From assembly GCA_049601975.1 (NCBI GenBank), contig JBMYRC010000083.1:1-17330 (forward strand): a DNA stretch of 17,330 nucleotides, given 5' to 3'. This document shows, piece by piece, positions 1 through 7,656 of the stretch. Made by a program: the position numbers and the translations under genes. Positions within the stretch are counted from its first letter, which is position 1. Each line of letters begins with the position of its first letter. Under the pieces are notes generated by a model. The model had not been told where the DNA came from, made no database searches, and saw nothing but the letters and a program-made list of their open reading frames with translations. This DNA comes from UBA6544 sp049601975. GTDB lineage: Bacteria; Pseudomonadota; Alphaproteobacteria; UBA8366.

Positions 1-51
1 CCGGTGACCGCCTGACTATCCGGGCTGTTATAGCGAGACCAGGTGAGATGG

Positions 52-1281
52 ATGTCTGATAGAGCGGCAGTTGCAGAAGAGCTAGACGACGCTGGCGCGT
101 CAGGCGATGAGCGCTGGGCCATCAGCCTGATTAGCGCCGGGCATTATCTTAGCCATTTCTATGGCCTGGCCCTGCCCCCCTTGTTCCCTCTGTTGAAGAT
201 GGAGTTCGGCGTCTCCTATATCGAATTGGGTCTCGCCATGACCGCCTACGGTTTTCTTGGCGGGATTCTGCAGGCACCGGTCGGGTTTCTCGTCGATCAT
301 CTGGGCCCGCGCCGGGTTTTGTTGTGGGGCCTTTGTTTGATTTCCGCATCGGTCATGTTGATGGGTTTCGTTGGCAGCTATTGGATGCTCCTCGTCCTGG
401 CGGTATTTGCAGGCCTCGGCAACAGCGTCTTTCATCCGGCTGATTACGCAATCCTGGCCGGATCCATCGGTGAAAAACGCCTTGGCCGCGCCTATTCAGT
501 TCACACATTCTCCGGCTTTCTCGGCGGCGCATGCGCGCCCGTCGCCATGTTGACGATTGCAGCCTATACGGATTGGCGAACCGCTTTGATCGTCACTGGT
601 GGGATCGGCTTGCTGGTATTAGCGGTTATGACCGTACGCCGCGAAGTCCTTGTAGGTGAAAGCCATAGTGAGAGCGAAGCGGCCCAACCCGCGGGCAGTA
701 AGGGCATCGCCCTTTTGCTGACGCCGACTGTATTGCTATTCCTCGCATTCTTCATTCTCTACGGAATGGCGAGCGGCGGCCTCCTCGCCTTTACAGTGAG
801 TGGATTGATCGACCTTCACGGCCTCGGTTTGGACACCGCAAACACCGCTCTGACTGGGCATCTCTTCGGTGTCGTCGGCGGCATTCTGCTCGCGGGGTTC
901 GCTGTCGACAAATACCCACGACATATTGTGACGGCTGCCGCAGCTTTGATATTAGCGGCTGTCGCGACAGTGCTTCCGGTCTTTGTCGGACCGATGGAAG
1001 GAATCTTGATCGTAATCATGATCGCCGCAGGTGTCGGTCTCGGCGCGGTTCTCCCGGCGCGTGACCTGATGCTGAAAGCAATCATTCCGGCGGGACAAAC
1101 CGGAAAGGTATTCGGTTTCGTTTTCGTCGGCTATTCGATCGGTGTCAGTCTAGCACCACTACTTCTCGGCTCCCTACTCGATGCGGGAATGCCGGCAATG
1201 GTGTTCAGCATTTCAGCGGGCTTCGCGGTGCTCTCATTAATCGCAATTGCCGCAGCGTATTTGTTGTCTCCGAAAACCTAA
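52..1281 (+). CDS. MFS transporter, fosmidomycin-resistance (Fsr)-like
   Basis: An inner-membrane major facilitator superfamily permease of about 409 residues, the usual length for a 12-helix MFS protein. Hydrophobic segments run through both halves, separated by a polar central loop near residues 200-220. The loop after the second helix reads GFLVDHLGPRRVLL, which matches MFS motif A (GxLaDrxGrrxxl). The segment GNSVFHPADYAIL resembles the Fsr-type branch of the family. A GTG at 43 is in frame, but the ATG at 52 is preferred because AGGTGAG (41-47) lies just upstream as a ribosome-binding site. The gene converges on the hydroxy-acid oxidase and the two stop codons overlap. Substrate is unknown; the neighbouring oxidoreductases suggest uptake or export of an organic acid or a small metabolite (inference). 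Confidence 0.9.
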   Translation: MSDRAAVAEELDDAGASGDERWAISLISAGHYLSHFYGLALPPLFPLLKMEFGVSYIELGLAMTAYGFLGGILQAPVGFLVDHLGPRRVLLWGLCLISASVMLMGFVGSYWMLLVLAVFAGLGNSVFHPADYAILAGSIGEKRLGRAYSVHTFSGFLGGACAPVAMLTIAAYTDWRTALIVTGGIGLLVLAVMTVRREVLVGESHSESEAAQPAGSKGIALLLTPTVLLFLAFFILYGMASGGLLAFTVSGLIDLHGLGLDTANTALTGHLFGVVGGILLAGFAVDKYPRHIVTAAAALILAAVATVLPVFVGPMEGILIVIMIAAGVGLGAVLPARDLMLKAIIPAGQTGKVFGFVFVGYSIGVSLAPLLLGSLLDAGMPAMVFSISAGFAVLSLIAIAAAYLLSPKT

Positions 1282-2453
1282 CTCCGCAAATTCCTGCGCG
1301 CTTCGTCCGCGTCCCAGTGCAGAAAATCGGGACCGAGTTGATCGAGCGACGGGCAGCCGAGTTGCTTCATATTAGTTTCGATTTCCGAGCGGACGATCTC
1401 TACCGCCTTAGCGGCACCTGGTTGCCCACCGGCGATGCAGCCGTAGAGCGTCGGCCTGCCCATGAAGATGAATTTCGCCCCCATGCAGAGCGCGATCATA
1501 ATGTCTGCCCCCCGCCGAATGCCACCATCCAGCATCAAAGTCATCCGGTCGCCAACCGCCGCATCGATTGCGGGAAGTACGTCGAGCGGCGACGGTGCAC
1601 GGTCGAGCTGCCGGGCGCCATGATTGGAAATCATCAACCCATCCACACCTGCTTCGGCGGCGCGGATCGCATCGTCGACGCGCATGATTCCCTTCAGCAC
1701 CAAATTTCCAGACCAAATTTCCCGGAAATGTTCGATGTCCTTCCAGGTCAGGGGACCTGGGAATTGGTTGGCAACAAATTCCCCGACTTCCTCCGCGCTC
1801 GAACCAGCCGGGGCGTATTGCTCCCAATTTGCCAGCATGGCGATGCCATTGGTCATGTAATCCTTGAGCCAGAGCGGATGGCGCAACGCGTCCAATTTTG
1901 TCGCCAAGGACAATTTTAGCGGCCGTCCGAAACCGTTGCGTTTATTGCGCTCGCGATTGCCGCTGGCAGGGACGTCGACGGTGATCACCAAGGTCGGGAT
2001 ACCGAGATCGGCGGCCCGCTTGACCTGGTCATCCGCAATCGCTCGGTCTTTCGCCGTATAAAGTTGGTACCAGCCATGATCCGGCGCTTCGCGGGCCATA
2101 TCTTCCATGCGGGCAGTCGCCGCGCCAGACATGATAAAGGGGATGTTCGCATCGCGTGCCGCGCGCGCCAGCATCAGATCGCCTTTATGCCGGTAGTTGG
2201 AAATACCACCGGTTGGCGCGATCCCATAGGCGCTGGAATAGGTGCGCCCGAACAATTCCGTATCCTGATTGATACTGGAGATATCCACCATGTATCGCGG
2301 TACCAGGGCGCGGTTGCGGAAGGCGTCCTCGTTCCTCGCGAGGCCGGATTCATCCTCCGACCCGCCTTCGATGAAATCATAGATGAGCTTTGGCACGCGC
2401 TGTTTTGCGACTTTCCGCAAATCATCCAGATTGATGCAATCGTCGAGCTTCAT
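1278..2453 (-). CDS. FMN-dependent alpha-hydroxy-acid oxidase/dehydrogenase
   Basis: A 391-residue protein of the glycolate oxidase / L-lactate dehydrogenase / mandelate dehydrogenase family. It oxidises an (S)-2-hydroxy acid to the 2-oxo acid using FMN. Residues equivalent to the active site of glycolate oxidase are visible: Tyr25 (YDF), Tyr132 (QLY), Asp160 and Arg167, Lys254 (LVLKGI), the catalytic base His278 and Arg281 (SNHGARQLD), and the FMN-phosphate segment DGGIRRGADI followed by GRPTLYG. AAGGA lies about 8 bases upstream of the ATG. The gene sits 90 bp downstream of the PhyH dioxygenase on the same strand, so the two are probably co-transcribed. Its TAG stop overlaps the TAA of the convergent MFS gene. 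Whether electrons go to oxygen or to a respiratory carrier, and which acid is used, cannot be read. Confidence 0.92.
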   Translation of the reverse strand: MKLDDCINLDDLRKVAKQRVPKLIYDFIEGGSEDESGLARNEDAFRNRALVPRYMVDISSINQDTELFGRTYSSAYGIAPTGGISNYRHKGDLMLARAARDANIPFIMSGAATARMEDMAREAPDHGWYQLYTAKDRAIADDQVKRAADLGIPTLVITVDVPASGNRERNKRNGFGRPLKLSLATKLDALRHPLWLKDYMTNGIAMLANWEQYAPAGSSAEEVGEFVANQFPGPLTWKDIEHFREIWSGNLVLKGIMRVDDAIRAAEAGVDGLMISNHGARQLDRAPSPLDVLPAIDAAVGDRMTLMLDGGIRRGADIMIALCMGAKFIFMGRPTLYGCIAGGQPGAAKAVEIVRSEIETNMKQLGCPSLDQLGPDFLHWDADEARRNLRS

Positions 2454-2543
2454 GGAATTATCCTTCGCTGGCCCCTATTGGCGAAATTCAAGATAGCGCA
2501 GAGACGCGTGGTGGCGAGAGCCGAGTCCGCAGGGCAGAAATAC

Positions 2544-3404
2544 TTAGTAAGGTGCCTCGACACCTTGCTCGGAGACTCGGCCCTCCTGCCATTCCGTTCC
2601 TTTAAAATAGACCTGGCGTTGTCGCTCCTCCGCCATTTGATGGAACGCGACGGCAACCGGGTCCAAATCGCAGGTCGGCACCGGTTCGTGCTCAAAGTGA
2701 CCAAAGGCGTCGCTGCCTCTAACCAGGGCCGCACTGTCCCAATCGGAAAGTATTTGGCGGGTTTGCGGCGGAATGTAGCGGAGGACAATTGCAATGCGCC
2801 GTTCGTCGCTATTATTGGGATACGAAGCATGGGCAATTGAATAATCGAACAGCGCGGCTTCGCCGGTTTGCAATTCAACATTGACCGCCTTGCTCTCATC
2901 GATGTCCATAATGCTTTGTCCGCGCGTCAGCATGTTATGCTCCGCTCGTGTATCCACATGGGGCATTGGCGGATTCAGATGACTGCCCGGCAGCATCCGC
3001 ATGCAACCGCTCTCAATGGTCGCGGGAGAAAGCGCCACCCAAACACTCACCAGATCTTTGGTGTCGAGGCCCCAGTAATTGTTATCCTGATGCCAAGATA
3101 CATAATCCGGGCTGCGCGGCTCCTTGATGAACCAATGGGTCGTCCAACACAGAATGTCCGGCCCGATCAGATCTTCCACCGGGTCGAGGATATGCGGTGC
3201 CCGAACCAGGTCCGCGAGCCACTTGAACAGTAAATGCGTCTTAAACCGATGAGCCCCTTTCAGCGCGCCGCCATTCGCGGCTTCAAAAGTTTCGAGCTGG
3301 TGGCGGTAATCAGCCGCAGCTGTCTCGCTCACACCTGGGATCGGAAAATGAAAACCGTCCCGGCGTAGTCGATCAATCGCGTCAGAGGTCAGTACTTTTG
3401 GCAT
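2544..3404 (-). CDS. PhyH-family Fe(II)/2-oxoglutarate dioxygenase
   Basis: A 286-residue phytanoyl-CoA dioxygenase-family protein, the normal length for bacterial members. Iron ligands are His105 and Asp107 in WHQDNNYW and His192 in SIAHASYPN; Arg202/Arg203 (ERRIAIVLRY) would hold the 2-oxoglutarate carboxylate. Because the Asp of HxD is present, a hydroxylase is expected rather than a halogenase, where that residue is usually Gly or Ala. The C-terminal part (FGHFEHEPVPTCDLDP and a later YFKGTEW) follows a pattern I associate with a large uncharacterised PhyH branch in marine and soil bacteria. AGGAG is placed about 7 bases before the ATG. It is the first gene of a likely two-gene minus-strand operon with the hydroxy-acid oxidase and diverges from the aldo/keto reductase. 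Substrate unknown. Confidence 0.9.
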   Translation of the reverse strand: MPKVLTSDAIDRLRRDGFHFPIPGVSETAAADYRHQLETFEAANGGALKGAHRFKTHLLFKWLADLVRAPHILDPVEDLIGPDILCWTTHWFIKEPRSPDYVSWHQDNNYWGLDTKDLVSVWVALSPATIESGCMRMLPGSHLNPPMPHVDTRAEHNMLTRGQSIMDIDESKAVNVELQTGEAALFDYSIAHASYPNNSDERRIAIVLRYIPPQTRQILSDWDSAALVRGSDAFGHFEHEPVPTCDLDPVAVAFHQMAEERQRQVYFKGTEWQEGRVSEQGVEAPY

Positions 3405-3591
3405 GGTGCATCTCCTGTTCCGTAGCGCCGCCGACGATATTCTCAGGGTTTCGCCCGATTCTAGTCAAATGTTAAAGCTTGATCCCTCGACGAAGATGGG
3501 AATTCGCCGAGAACGGCTCCACTTTATTATTAACGAATTCGCGTCGCGGACCCCGCGGTGTTGAGCAATCGCGAAAGGGAGAACACTCGGG

Positions 3592-4578
3592 ATGGAAAAG
3601 AAACAATTCGGCCGCACGGGTCTCGAATTATCAATGTTGACGTTCGGATGCGGTGCCGTCGGCGGTTTAATGACCAAAGGTAGCCCAGCAGATCAAGATA
3701 ATGCCGTGGCTTGGGCGCGCGATAACGGCATCAATCACTTCGATACCGCGCCGAGTTACGGCAATACCACTTCGGAAACAAACCTCGGACGGGCCCTGGG
3801 GCGGAACCGCGACGGCATTATCGTCAGTACGAAAGTCGGCGTGACCGAAGAAGACCAAGGCGATTTAGCCACGGCAATCCGCACTTCCCTTGAGGCGAGC
3901 TTGAGCCGGCTGCAACAGGACCATGTCGATATATTTCAGCTGCACAACACTTTGGAAGACCCAAACGACAAACGCGGGAACATATCCGCGGATCAAGTCT
4001 TGGGCGAAATCGTTCCGGCGTTCGAGAAGCTACGCGATGAAGGGAAAACCCGCTTCCTCGGCTTTACCGCCAAAGGCAATACGGACGCACTGCATCGATT
4101 GATCGAGTCCGGATGTTTCGACAGCACGCAAATTTTCTACAACATGCTTGTCCCGTCTGCCGGAGAAACCGTGGCGGCCGGCTATCCGGCACAGGATTAC
4201 CGCCAACTCTTGAGCGCGGCCAACCGACACGGCGTCGGCTCGATCGGCGTGCGGGTGCTCGCCGGTGGTGCACTTTCCGGCACCGAAGCCCGGCATCCCT
4301 TGAGCCTGCAGAATGTGACCCCGATCGGGGCGAGCCACGACTATGCGACGGATGTGCGGCGCGCGCTGCGGTTCCAACCGCTTGTCGATTCGGGTCACGC
4401 GGCGACGCTACCTGAATTGGCGGTTCGGTACGTGATCTCGAACCTAGCGCTTTCGACGGTCGAGATCGGGATTGCGACACATGGAGAGTTCTGGCAAGCC
4501 GTCGATGCAGTTAACAAAGGGCCGCTATCGCCGGAGGCCCTGAGCACCATTAAATCCATCCAAGCCGAGTTTGTGTGA
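3592..4578 (+). CDS. Aldo/keto reductase
   Basis: A 328-residue NADPH-type aldo/keto reductase with a TIM-barrel fold. The catalytic tetrad is visible as Asp51 and Tyr56 (FDTAPSYG), Lys81 (STKVG) and His118 (FQLHN). The start MEKKQFGRTGLELSMLTFGC is typical of the family. The ATG at 3592 follows a purine-rich GGGAGAACA and CTCGGG stretch that can serve as ribosome-binding site. The gene diverges from the PhyH gene across a 187-bp spacer and converges on the TauD-type gene with 54 bp between stops. It probably reduces or oxidises a carbonyl or sugar-like intermediate; pyridoxal or sugar reductase roles are possible alternatives. The specific substrate cannot be determined. Confidence 0.9.
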   Translation: MEKKQFGRTGLELSMLTFGCGAVGGLMTKGSPADQDNAVAWARDNGINHFDTAPSYGNTTSETNLGRALGRNRDGIIVSTKVGVTEEDQGDLATAIRTSLEASLSRLQQDHVDIFQLHNTLEDPNDKRGNISADQVLGEIVPAFEKLRDEGKTRFLGFTAKGNTDALHRLIESGCFDSTQIFYNMLVPSAGETVAAGYPAQDYRQLLSAANRHGVGSIGVRVLAGGALSGTEARHPLSLQNVTPIGASHDYATDVRRALRFQPLVDSGHAATLPELAVRYVISNLALSTVEIGIATHGEFWQAVDAVNKGPLSPEALSTIKSIQAEFV

Positions 4579-4632
4579 GTACGCAATCGGGCTTCGAAGC
4601 GGCCGTGATGGGCTGCCCCCAACACACGTAGC

Positions 4633-5493
4633 CTAAGCTGGGATGACGGCCTCGCCCTTGGTCTGGGTGCGCCACATAAAATGATTGAGGATCTCGTCCA
4701 CGGGATAGCGCATGTGCAGCATTATGCGGTTGTCCCATACGACCACCTGACCGACGTGCCATTTGTGACGATAGCAAAACTCCGGCTTAGTCGCATGCTC
4801 CCAAAGCACGGTGAACAGTGCTTCGCTCTCATTCAGCGACAGGCCAGTGATATAACCGTTGGTGCGGCGGCCGAGATAGATTGCCTCCTCGTCGGTTGTC
4901 GGCACCTTGCGGAGAATTGGATGCGCGTGGCCGATGGCTTCAACCGGTGTGACCGGGGATGTCATGCCGGGGCGAAGCGTACCGCTGGAGGTGTGGGTAG
5001 AATCGTGTTTAACGGTCAGGCCGAGGACACGTTCGCGCAACGCGGATGGCAACGCTTTCGCCGCCATCACCTGATTGCAGAATCCCGTATCGCCGCCCTC
5101 TTCCGGAAGTATGCGCGCGTGGAGCAAAGTGAACGTGAGCGGCACCGGAATATAGGACATGTCGGTGTGCCATTCCCATTCACCAAAAAATGTCTTCGCG
5201 ACAGGCTTCCGCTCCAAGGTGTCGGGCTCCAGATTACCGATCGTTGCCAAGAAAGGCTCGATCCCCTTGGCTTTGAGCGCGGCCACCTGCTCTTCAACCG
5301 GTAATATTTTCTCGCCGGGTTCAGCCTTTTTACCAATCCCGTTAATACTGCCCGGCCCAAATTCGTTCTCGCCGAAACCAGCTGTCAGCGCAAGCAACTC
5401 GTCACTTTCCAACAGACGTCCGAAAGAGAAACACATTAAAACATGACGCTCCAGGTATACGTCCCAAATCACATCACGCTGCGCCTCCGTCAT
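4633..5493 (-). CDS. TauD/TfdA-family Fe(II)/2-oxoglutarate dioxygenase, 5' end frameshifted
   Basis: The longest open part of a TauD/TfdA-type dioxygenase: 286 residues from an internal ATG. The iron site is His109-x-Asp111 in EWEWHTDMSY with distal His260 in WDNRIMLHMRY; Arg275 (HFMWRTQTKG) is placed to bind 2-oxoglutarate. The protein begins MTEAQRDVIW and so lacks the usual N-terminal FGAEV strand. That strand is still encoded just upstream (5494-5584) in other frames behind a good ribosome-binding site, while the ATG at 5493 has only a weak one. The intact protein would be about 317 residues. The region after HVL reads CFSFGRLLES instead of the common FRxQ, so a further local change is possible. 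It may be a decaying gene, a sequencing error, or an enzyme restarted internally. The substrate could be a sulfonate, aryl-oxy acid or other small acid. Confidence 0.75.
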   Translation of the reverse strand: MTEAQRDVIWDVYLERHVLMCFSFGRLLESDELLALTAGFGENEFGPGSINGIGKKAEPGEKILPVEEQVAALKAKGIEPFLATIGNLEPDTLERKPVAKTFFGEWEWHTDMSYIPVPLTFTLLHARILPEEGGDTGFCNQVMAAKALPSALRERVLGLTVKHDSTHTSSGTLRPGMTSPVTPVEAIGHAHPILRKVPTTDEEAIYLGRRTNGYITGLSLNESEALFTVLWEHATKPEFCYRHKWHVGQVVVWDNRIMLHMRYPVDEILNHFMWRTQTKGEAVIPA

Positions 5494-5584
5494 CTCTGCG
5501 GCGTAAGCCCCAGAACTTCCGCACCAAATCGCGTCCCTCTAACGGTCTGATGGTCAACCCGGCTCTGGTCTCGGTATCAGTCAT
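5494..5584 (-). pseudogene. Frameshifted 5' end of the TauD-type dioxygenase
   Basis: Reading leftward from an ATG at 5584-5582, with GAGGAA about 8 bases upstream, the sequence gives MTDTETRAGLTIRPLEGRD. One frame over, from 5528, it gives FGAEVLGLTP, the conserved TauD-family N-terminal strand. The third frame, from about 5498, continues AEMTEAQRD into the long dioxygenase ORF. Two single-base losses explain this: one T in the TTT run at 5526-5528, and one base near 5497-5502. As written, translation from the true start ends at a TGA after about 35 codons, and the long frame is closed by TAG at 5541-5539. The three pieces line up in order as one protein, so I read this as one broken gene. 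Confidence 0.75.
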
Positions 5585-5623
5585 CGCTTTATTTCCTCAT
5601 AAGTCGTCTACTTCTCCCAAAGG

Positions 5624-5643
5624 ACACTTCCGGGAGGAAGTGT
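5624..5643. repeat. Strong inverted repeat (8-bp stem, 4-base loop)
   Basis: ACACTTCC (5624-5631), loop GGGA, then GGAAGTGT (5636-5643), a perfect 8-bp stem that can be extended by two G-T pairs and one A-T pair. TTTT overlaps the right edge on the plus strand, but no plus-strand gene lies upstream to terminate. On the minus strand it lies about 40 bases upstream of the dioxygenase ATG at 5584 and could be in its leader. A second, overlapping pairing is possible between CTTCTCCC (5611-5618) and GGGAGGAAG (5632-5640, one bulge). Confidence 0.5.
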
Positions 5644-5757
5644 TTTCACCGTCCCGTGGGAAAATTGGCGTTCTTGACCGGCACCTCGGTCGCAATTTTC
5701 CTCGGCTTGCTAAACATACGCAAATTGATATCCAGCATTACTTTTTAATTCCTCTAT

Positions 5758-5786
5758 GTTCTGACAAATATTTATTCAGACAGAAC
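5758..5786. promoter_or_regulatory. Dyad symmetry upstream of the GMC gene, possible operator
   Basis: GTTCTG (5758-5763) and CAGAAC (5781-5786) form perfect 6-bp arms around an AT-rich centre containing the palindrome AAATATTT. An alternative inner pairing is TCTGA/TCAGA. It ends 32 bases before the GMC ATG, where a promoter or repressor site would be expected. The regulator is not in the window. Confidence 0.35.
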
Positions 5787-5818
5787 GGTAACTAAGATTT
5801 GTCGGGAGAGAGTTCGTC

Positions 5819-7441
5819 ATGCAAGCGGATTATGTAATCGTGGGTGCCGGTTCGGCGGGTTGTGTGCTCGCCAACCGGCTGACGGAAGACCCAAACACGC
5901 GCGTCATTCTATTGGAAGCGGGCGGCAAGGATACCAACCCGTATATTCATATTCCCGCCGGCTATATGAAACTTCTGGATCATCCCAAGGTGACTTGGGG
6001 ATATAAGGCAGACAAGGATTCGGGTCTGAACGGTCGTGAGATACCCTATCCGCGCGGCAAAGTGCTGGGCGGATCCAGCTCCATCAACGGCATGATCTAT
6101 ATTCGCTCACAACCAGAGGATTACGATCATTGGGCACAGATGGGCAACCGGGGCTGGGACGCTGCCAGTACTTTCCCGTATTTCCGGAAGGCAGAAAACT
6201 GGGAGGGTCCGGCCGACGCCGTCCACGCTAAAGGCGGACCGCTCTTCACATCGCAAAACCGCGACAAGCCAGAGCTTTGCGAAATCGCTATTGAGGCCGG
6301 CCGACAAATGGGTTGGGCATATCGAGAGGACCTCAATGACTTACCCCATGGATTGGGCGACCATATCGGTTGGGTACAGCAAACCCGGGGCGGGCGGTTT
6401 CGGGCCAGCACCGCCCGCTCTTATCTACGCCCGGCGATGGGTCGCGCGAATTTGCAGGTCATTACAAACGCCTTGGTCCACCGGATCGTTTTAGAAGGTA
6501 AACGGGCGGTAGGCGTCGAGTTCTCCCGCGATGGATCGACGCAGCGTGCGGATGCCGGTGGAGAAGTGATTCTATCGGGCGGCGCCATCGGGTCGCCCCA
6601 CATATTGCAATTGTCCGGCATCGGAAACCCCGATCATTTGAGCAGGATCGGGATTGACACCGAGCATGCATTAAGAGGTGTCGGGAAGAACTTTCAAGAC
6701 CATTTCATCGTTCGCGTTCAGGCCGAAGTGCAGAACATTGCAACACTGAACGAACGTTCTCGGGGCTTACGATTTGCCGCCGAGTTGATGAAATACGCCG
6801 TCAACGGCACTGGCATGCTGACATATGCAGCATCGCTTCTGGCCGCATCGGTGAAAGTGCTTCCGGAATCGGCGACACCCGATGTGCAGGCGCTTTTCGC
6901 TTCGGCGAGTTTCGCACTCGGCCCCAAAAGAGTGTTGGACACGAAGCCCGGGATGACTTCCGGCGTCTGGCAGATGCGACCGGAAAGTCGCGGCTACGTC
7001 GAAGCGAAATCGGCGGACCCCCACGAACAACCGGCTATCAACCCAAATTACATGGCCGAAGACCGTGATCGCCGCACCGTCATCGCAGGATTACGGAAGG
7101 TCCGGGAATGGTTCAACACACCCGCGCTAAAGCAATATCTCGTGGCGGAAACCTTCCCGGGCATCGACGTTCAGTCCGATGACGAATTTTTGGCATATGC
7201 GCGCGAGATTGGTTCGACCGTTTTTCACGCAACCTGCTCCTGCAAAATGGGCTCAGACCCGCTGGCGGTGGTCGACGATCGGCTGTGCGTTCACGGCATG
7301 GAAGGGCTGCGCGTAATTGACGCTTCCGTCATGCCGGCGGTGACGTCGACCAATACCAACGCACCGACAATCATGATCGCCGAGAAAGGAGCGGATATGA
7401 TTAAAGAAGATGCCCAGAGACGTCACGGAGCGGCCGCGTAG
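5819..7441 (+). CDS. GMC-family FAD oxidoreductase (choline dehydrogenase-like)
   Basis: A 540-residue glucose-methanol-choline flavoprotein, close to BetA and alcohol dehydrogenase AlkJ in length. The N-terminal FAD dinucleotide fold shows GAGSAG at residues 9-14 and Glu33 (LLEAGG). GMC signature 1 is PYPRGKVLGGSSSIN (76-90) and signature 2 is GAIGSPHILQLSGIG (about 254-270). The active-site pair is His470 (HATCSCKMG) and Asn514 (NTNAP), 44 residues apart as in choline oxidase. No signal peptide is seen, so it is probably cytoplasmic or membrane-associated. GGGAGAGAG is the ribosome-binding site. It oxidises an alcohol to an aldehyde, passing electrons to oxygen or a quinone. The absence of betB, betI or a choline transporter nearby argues against assigning it to glycine-betaine synthesis. 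Confidence 0.92.
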   Translation: MQADYVIVGAGSAGCVLANRLTEDPNTRVILLEAGGKDTNPYIHIPAGYMKLLDHPKVTWGYKADKDSGLNGREIPYPRGKVLGGSSSINGMIYIRSQPEDYDHWAQMGNRGWDAASTFPYFRKAENWEGPADAVHAKGGPLFTSQNRDKPELCEIAIEAGRQMGWAYREDLNDLPHGLGDHIGWVQQTRGGRFRASTARSYLRPAMGRANLQVITNALVHRIVLEGKRAVGVEFSRDGSTQRADAGGEVILSGGAIGSPHILQLSGIGNPDHLSRIGIDTEHALRGVGKNFQDHFIVRVQAEVQNIATLNERSRGLRFAAELMKYAVNGTGMLTYAASLLAASVKVLPESATPDVQALFASASFALGPKRVLDTKPGMTSGVWQMRPESRGYVEAKSADPHEQPAINPNYMAEDRDRRTVIAGLRKVREWFNTPALKQYLVAETFPGIDVQSDDEFLAYAREIGSTVFHATCSCKMGSDPLAVVDDRLCVHGMEGLRVIDASVMPAVTSTNTNAPTIMIAEKGADMIKEDAQRRHGAAA

Positions 7442-7533
7442 GGGACACTTTCAATACACGAAAAGTTCTCATAAGTTTCCAGAGGCTGTCGCGTGGAACG
7501 CAAAATCGTCTGAATGTCATAATATTCTAGGAT

Positions 7534-7608
7534 TGGCTGGGGCGGCAGGATTCGAACCTGCGAATGCCGATACCAAAAACCGGTGCCTTACCACTTGGCC
7601 ACGCCCCA
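7534..7608 (-). tRNA. tRNA-Gln(UUG)
   Basis: A complete cloverleaf on the minus strand. The acceptor stem TGGGGCG (7608-7602) pairs with CGCCCCA, followed by discriminator G (7537) and an encoded CCA (7536-7534). The D stem is GCC/GGC. The anticodon stem CCGGT/ATCGG encloses the loop TTTTGGT with anticodon TTG, which reads CAA (Gln). The T arm is GCAGG-TTCGAAT-CCTGC. Discriminator G is usual for tRNA-Gln. It lies alone between the GMC gene and the zinc alcohol dehydrogenase, antisense to both. Confidence 0.96.
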
Positions 7609-7619
7609 ATCCGGGTCGG

Positions 7620-7648
7620 AAGATAAGGCGCTCGGCGCGGTCCCGCAA
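7620..7648 (-). promoter_or_regulatory. Probable sigma-70-type promoter of tRNA-Gln
   Basis: On the minus strand TTGCGG (7648-7643) is followed after 17 bases by TATCTT (7625-7620). The expected transcription start is about 7613, five bases before the mature tRNA 5' end at 7608. Spacing and position fit a tRNA promoter, although the -10 box is only a 4/6 match to consensus. Confidence 0.45.
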
Positions 7649-7656
7649 GAGGCCGT

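Larger units (their letters stand above)
5585..5818. promoter_or_regulatory. Divergent intergenic region between dioxygenase and GMC gene
   Basis: This AT-rich spacer separates the true start of the minus-strand dioxygenase from the plus-strand GMC oxidoreductase and must hold both promoters. It contains the strong hairpin at 5624-5643 and the dyad at 5758-5786. I see no convincing ORF or RNA gene in it. TTGATA at 5725-5730 is a possible -35 box, but no well-spaced -10 box could be fixed. Confidence 0.5.

Noticed and set aside
1317..1919. A 200-codon open frame opposite the hydroxy-acid oxidase
   Set aside because: It is wholly antisense to a gene with full active-site conservation, has no ribosome-binding site and resembles no family.
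2064..2840. A 258-codon plus-strand open frame spanning the oxidase/PhyH junction
   Set aside because: It is a shadow of two well-supported minus-strand genes; composition is rich in Arg and His as expected for antisense reading.
3545..3557. A short inverted repeat CGCGG-ACC-CCGCG before the aldo/keto reductase
   Set aside because: A 5-bp GC stem is expected by chance in this GC-rich DNA and has no T run or promoter relation.
4681..5304. A 207-codon open frame opposite the TauD-type gene
   Set aside because: It lies inside the dioxygenase, whose HxD, distal His and Arg motifs are all in the minus-strand frame.
5624..5646. Reading the 8-bp hairpin as a plus-strand rho-independent terminator
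   Set aside because: No plus-strand gene ends upstream of it, and the T run is only four bases.
5819..7441. Naming the GMC gene betA
   Set aside because: Family motifs fit many alcohol oxidases, and no betaine-pathway neighbour supports choline as substrate.
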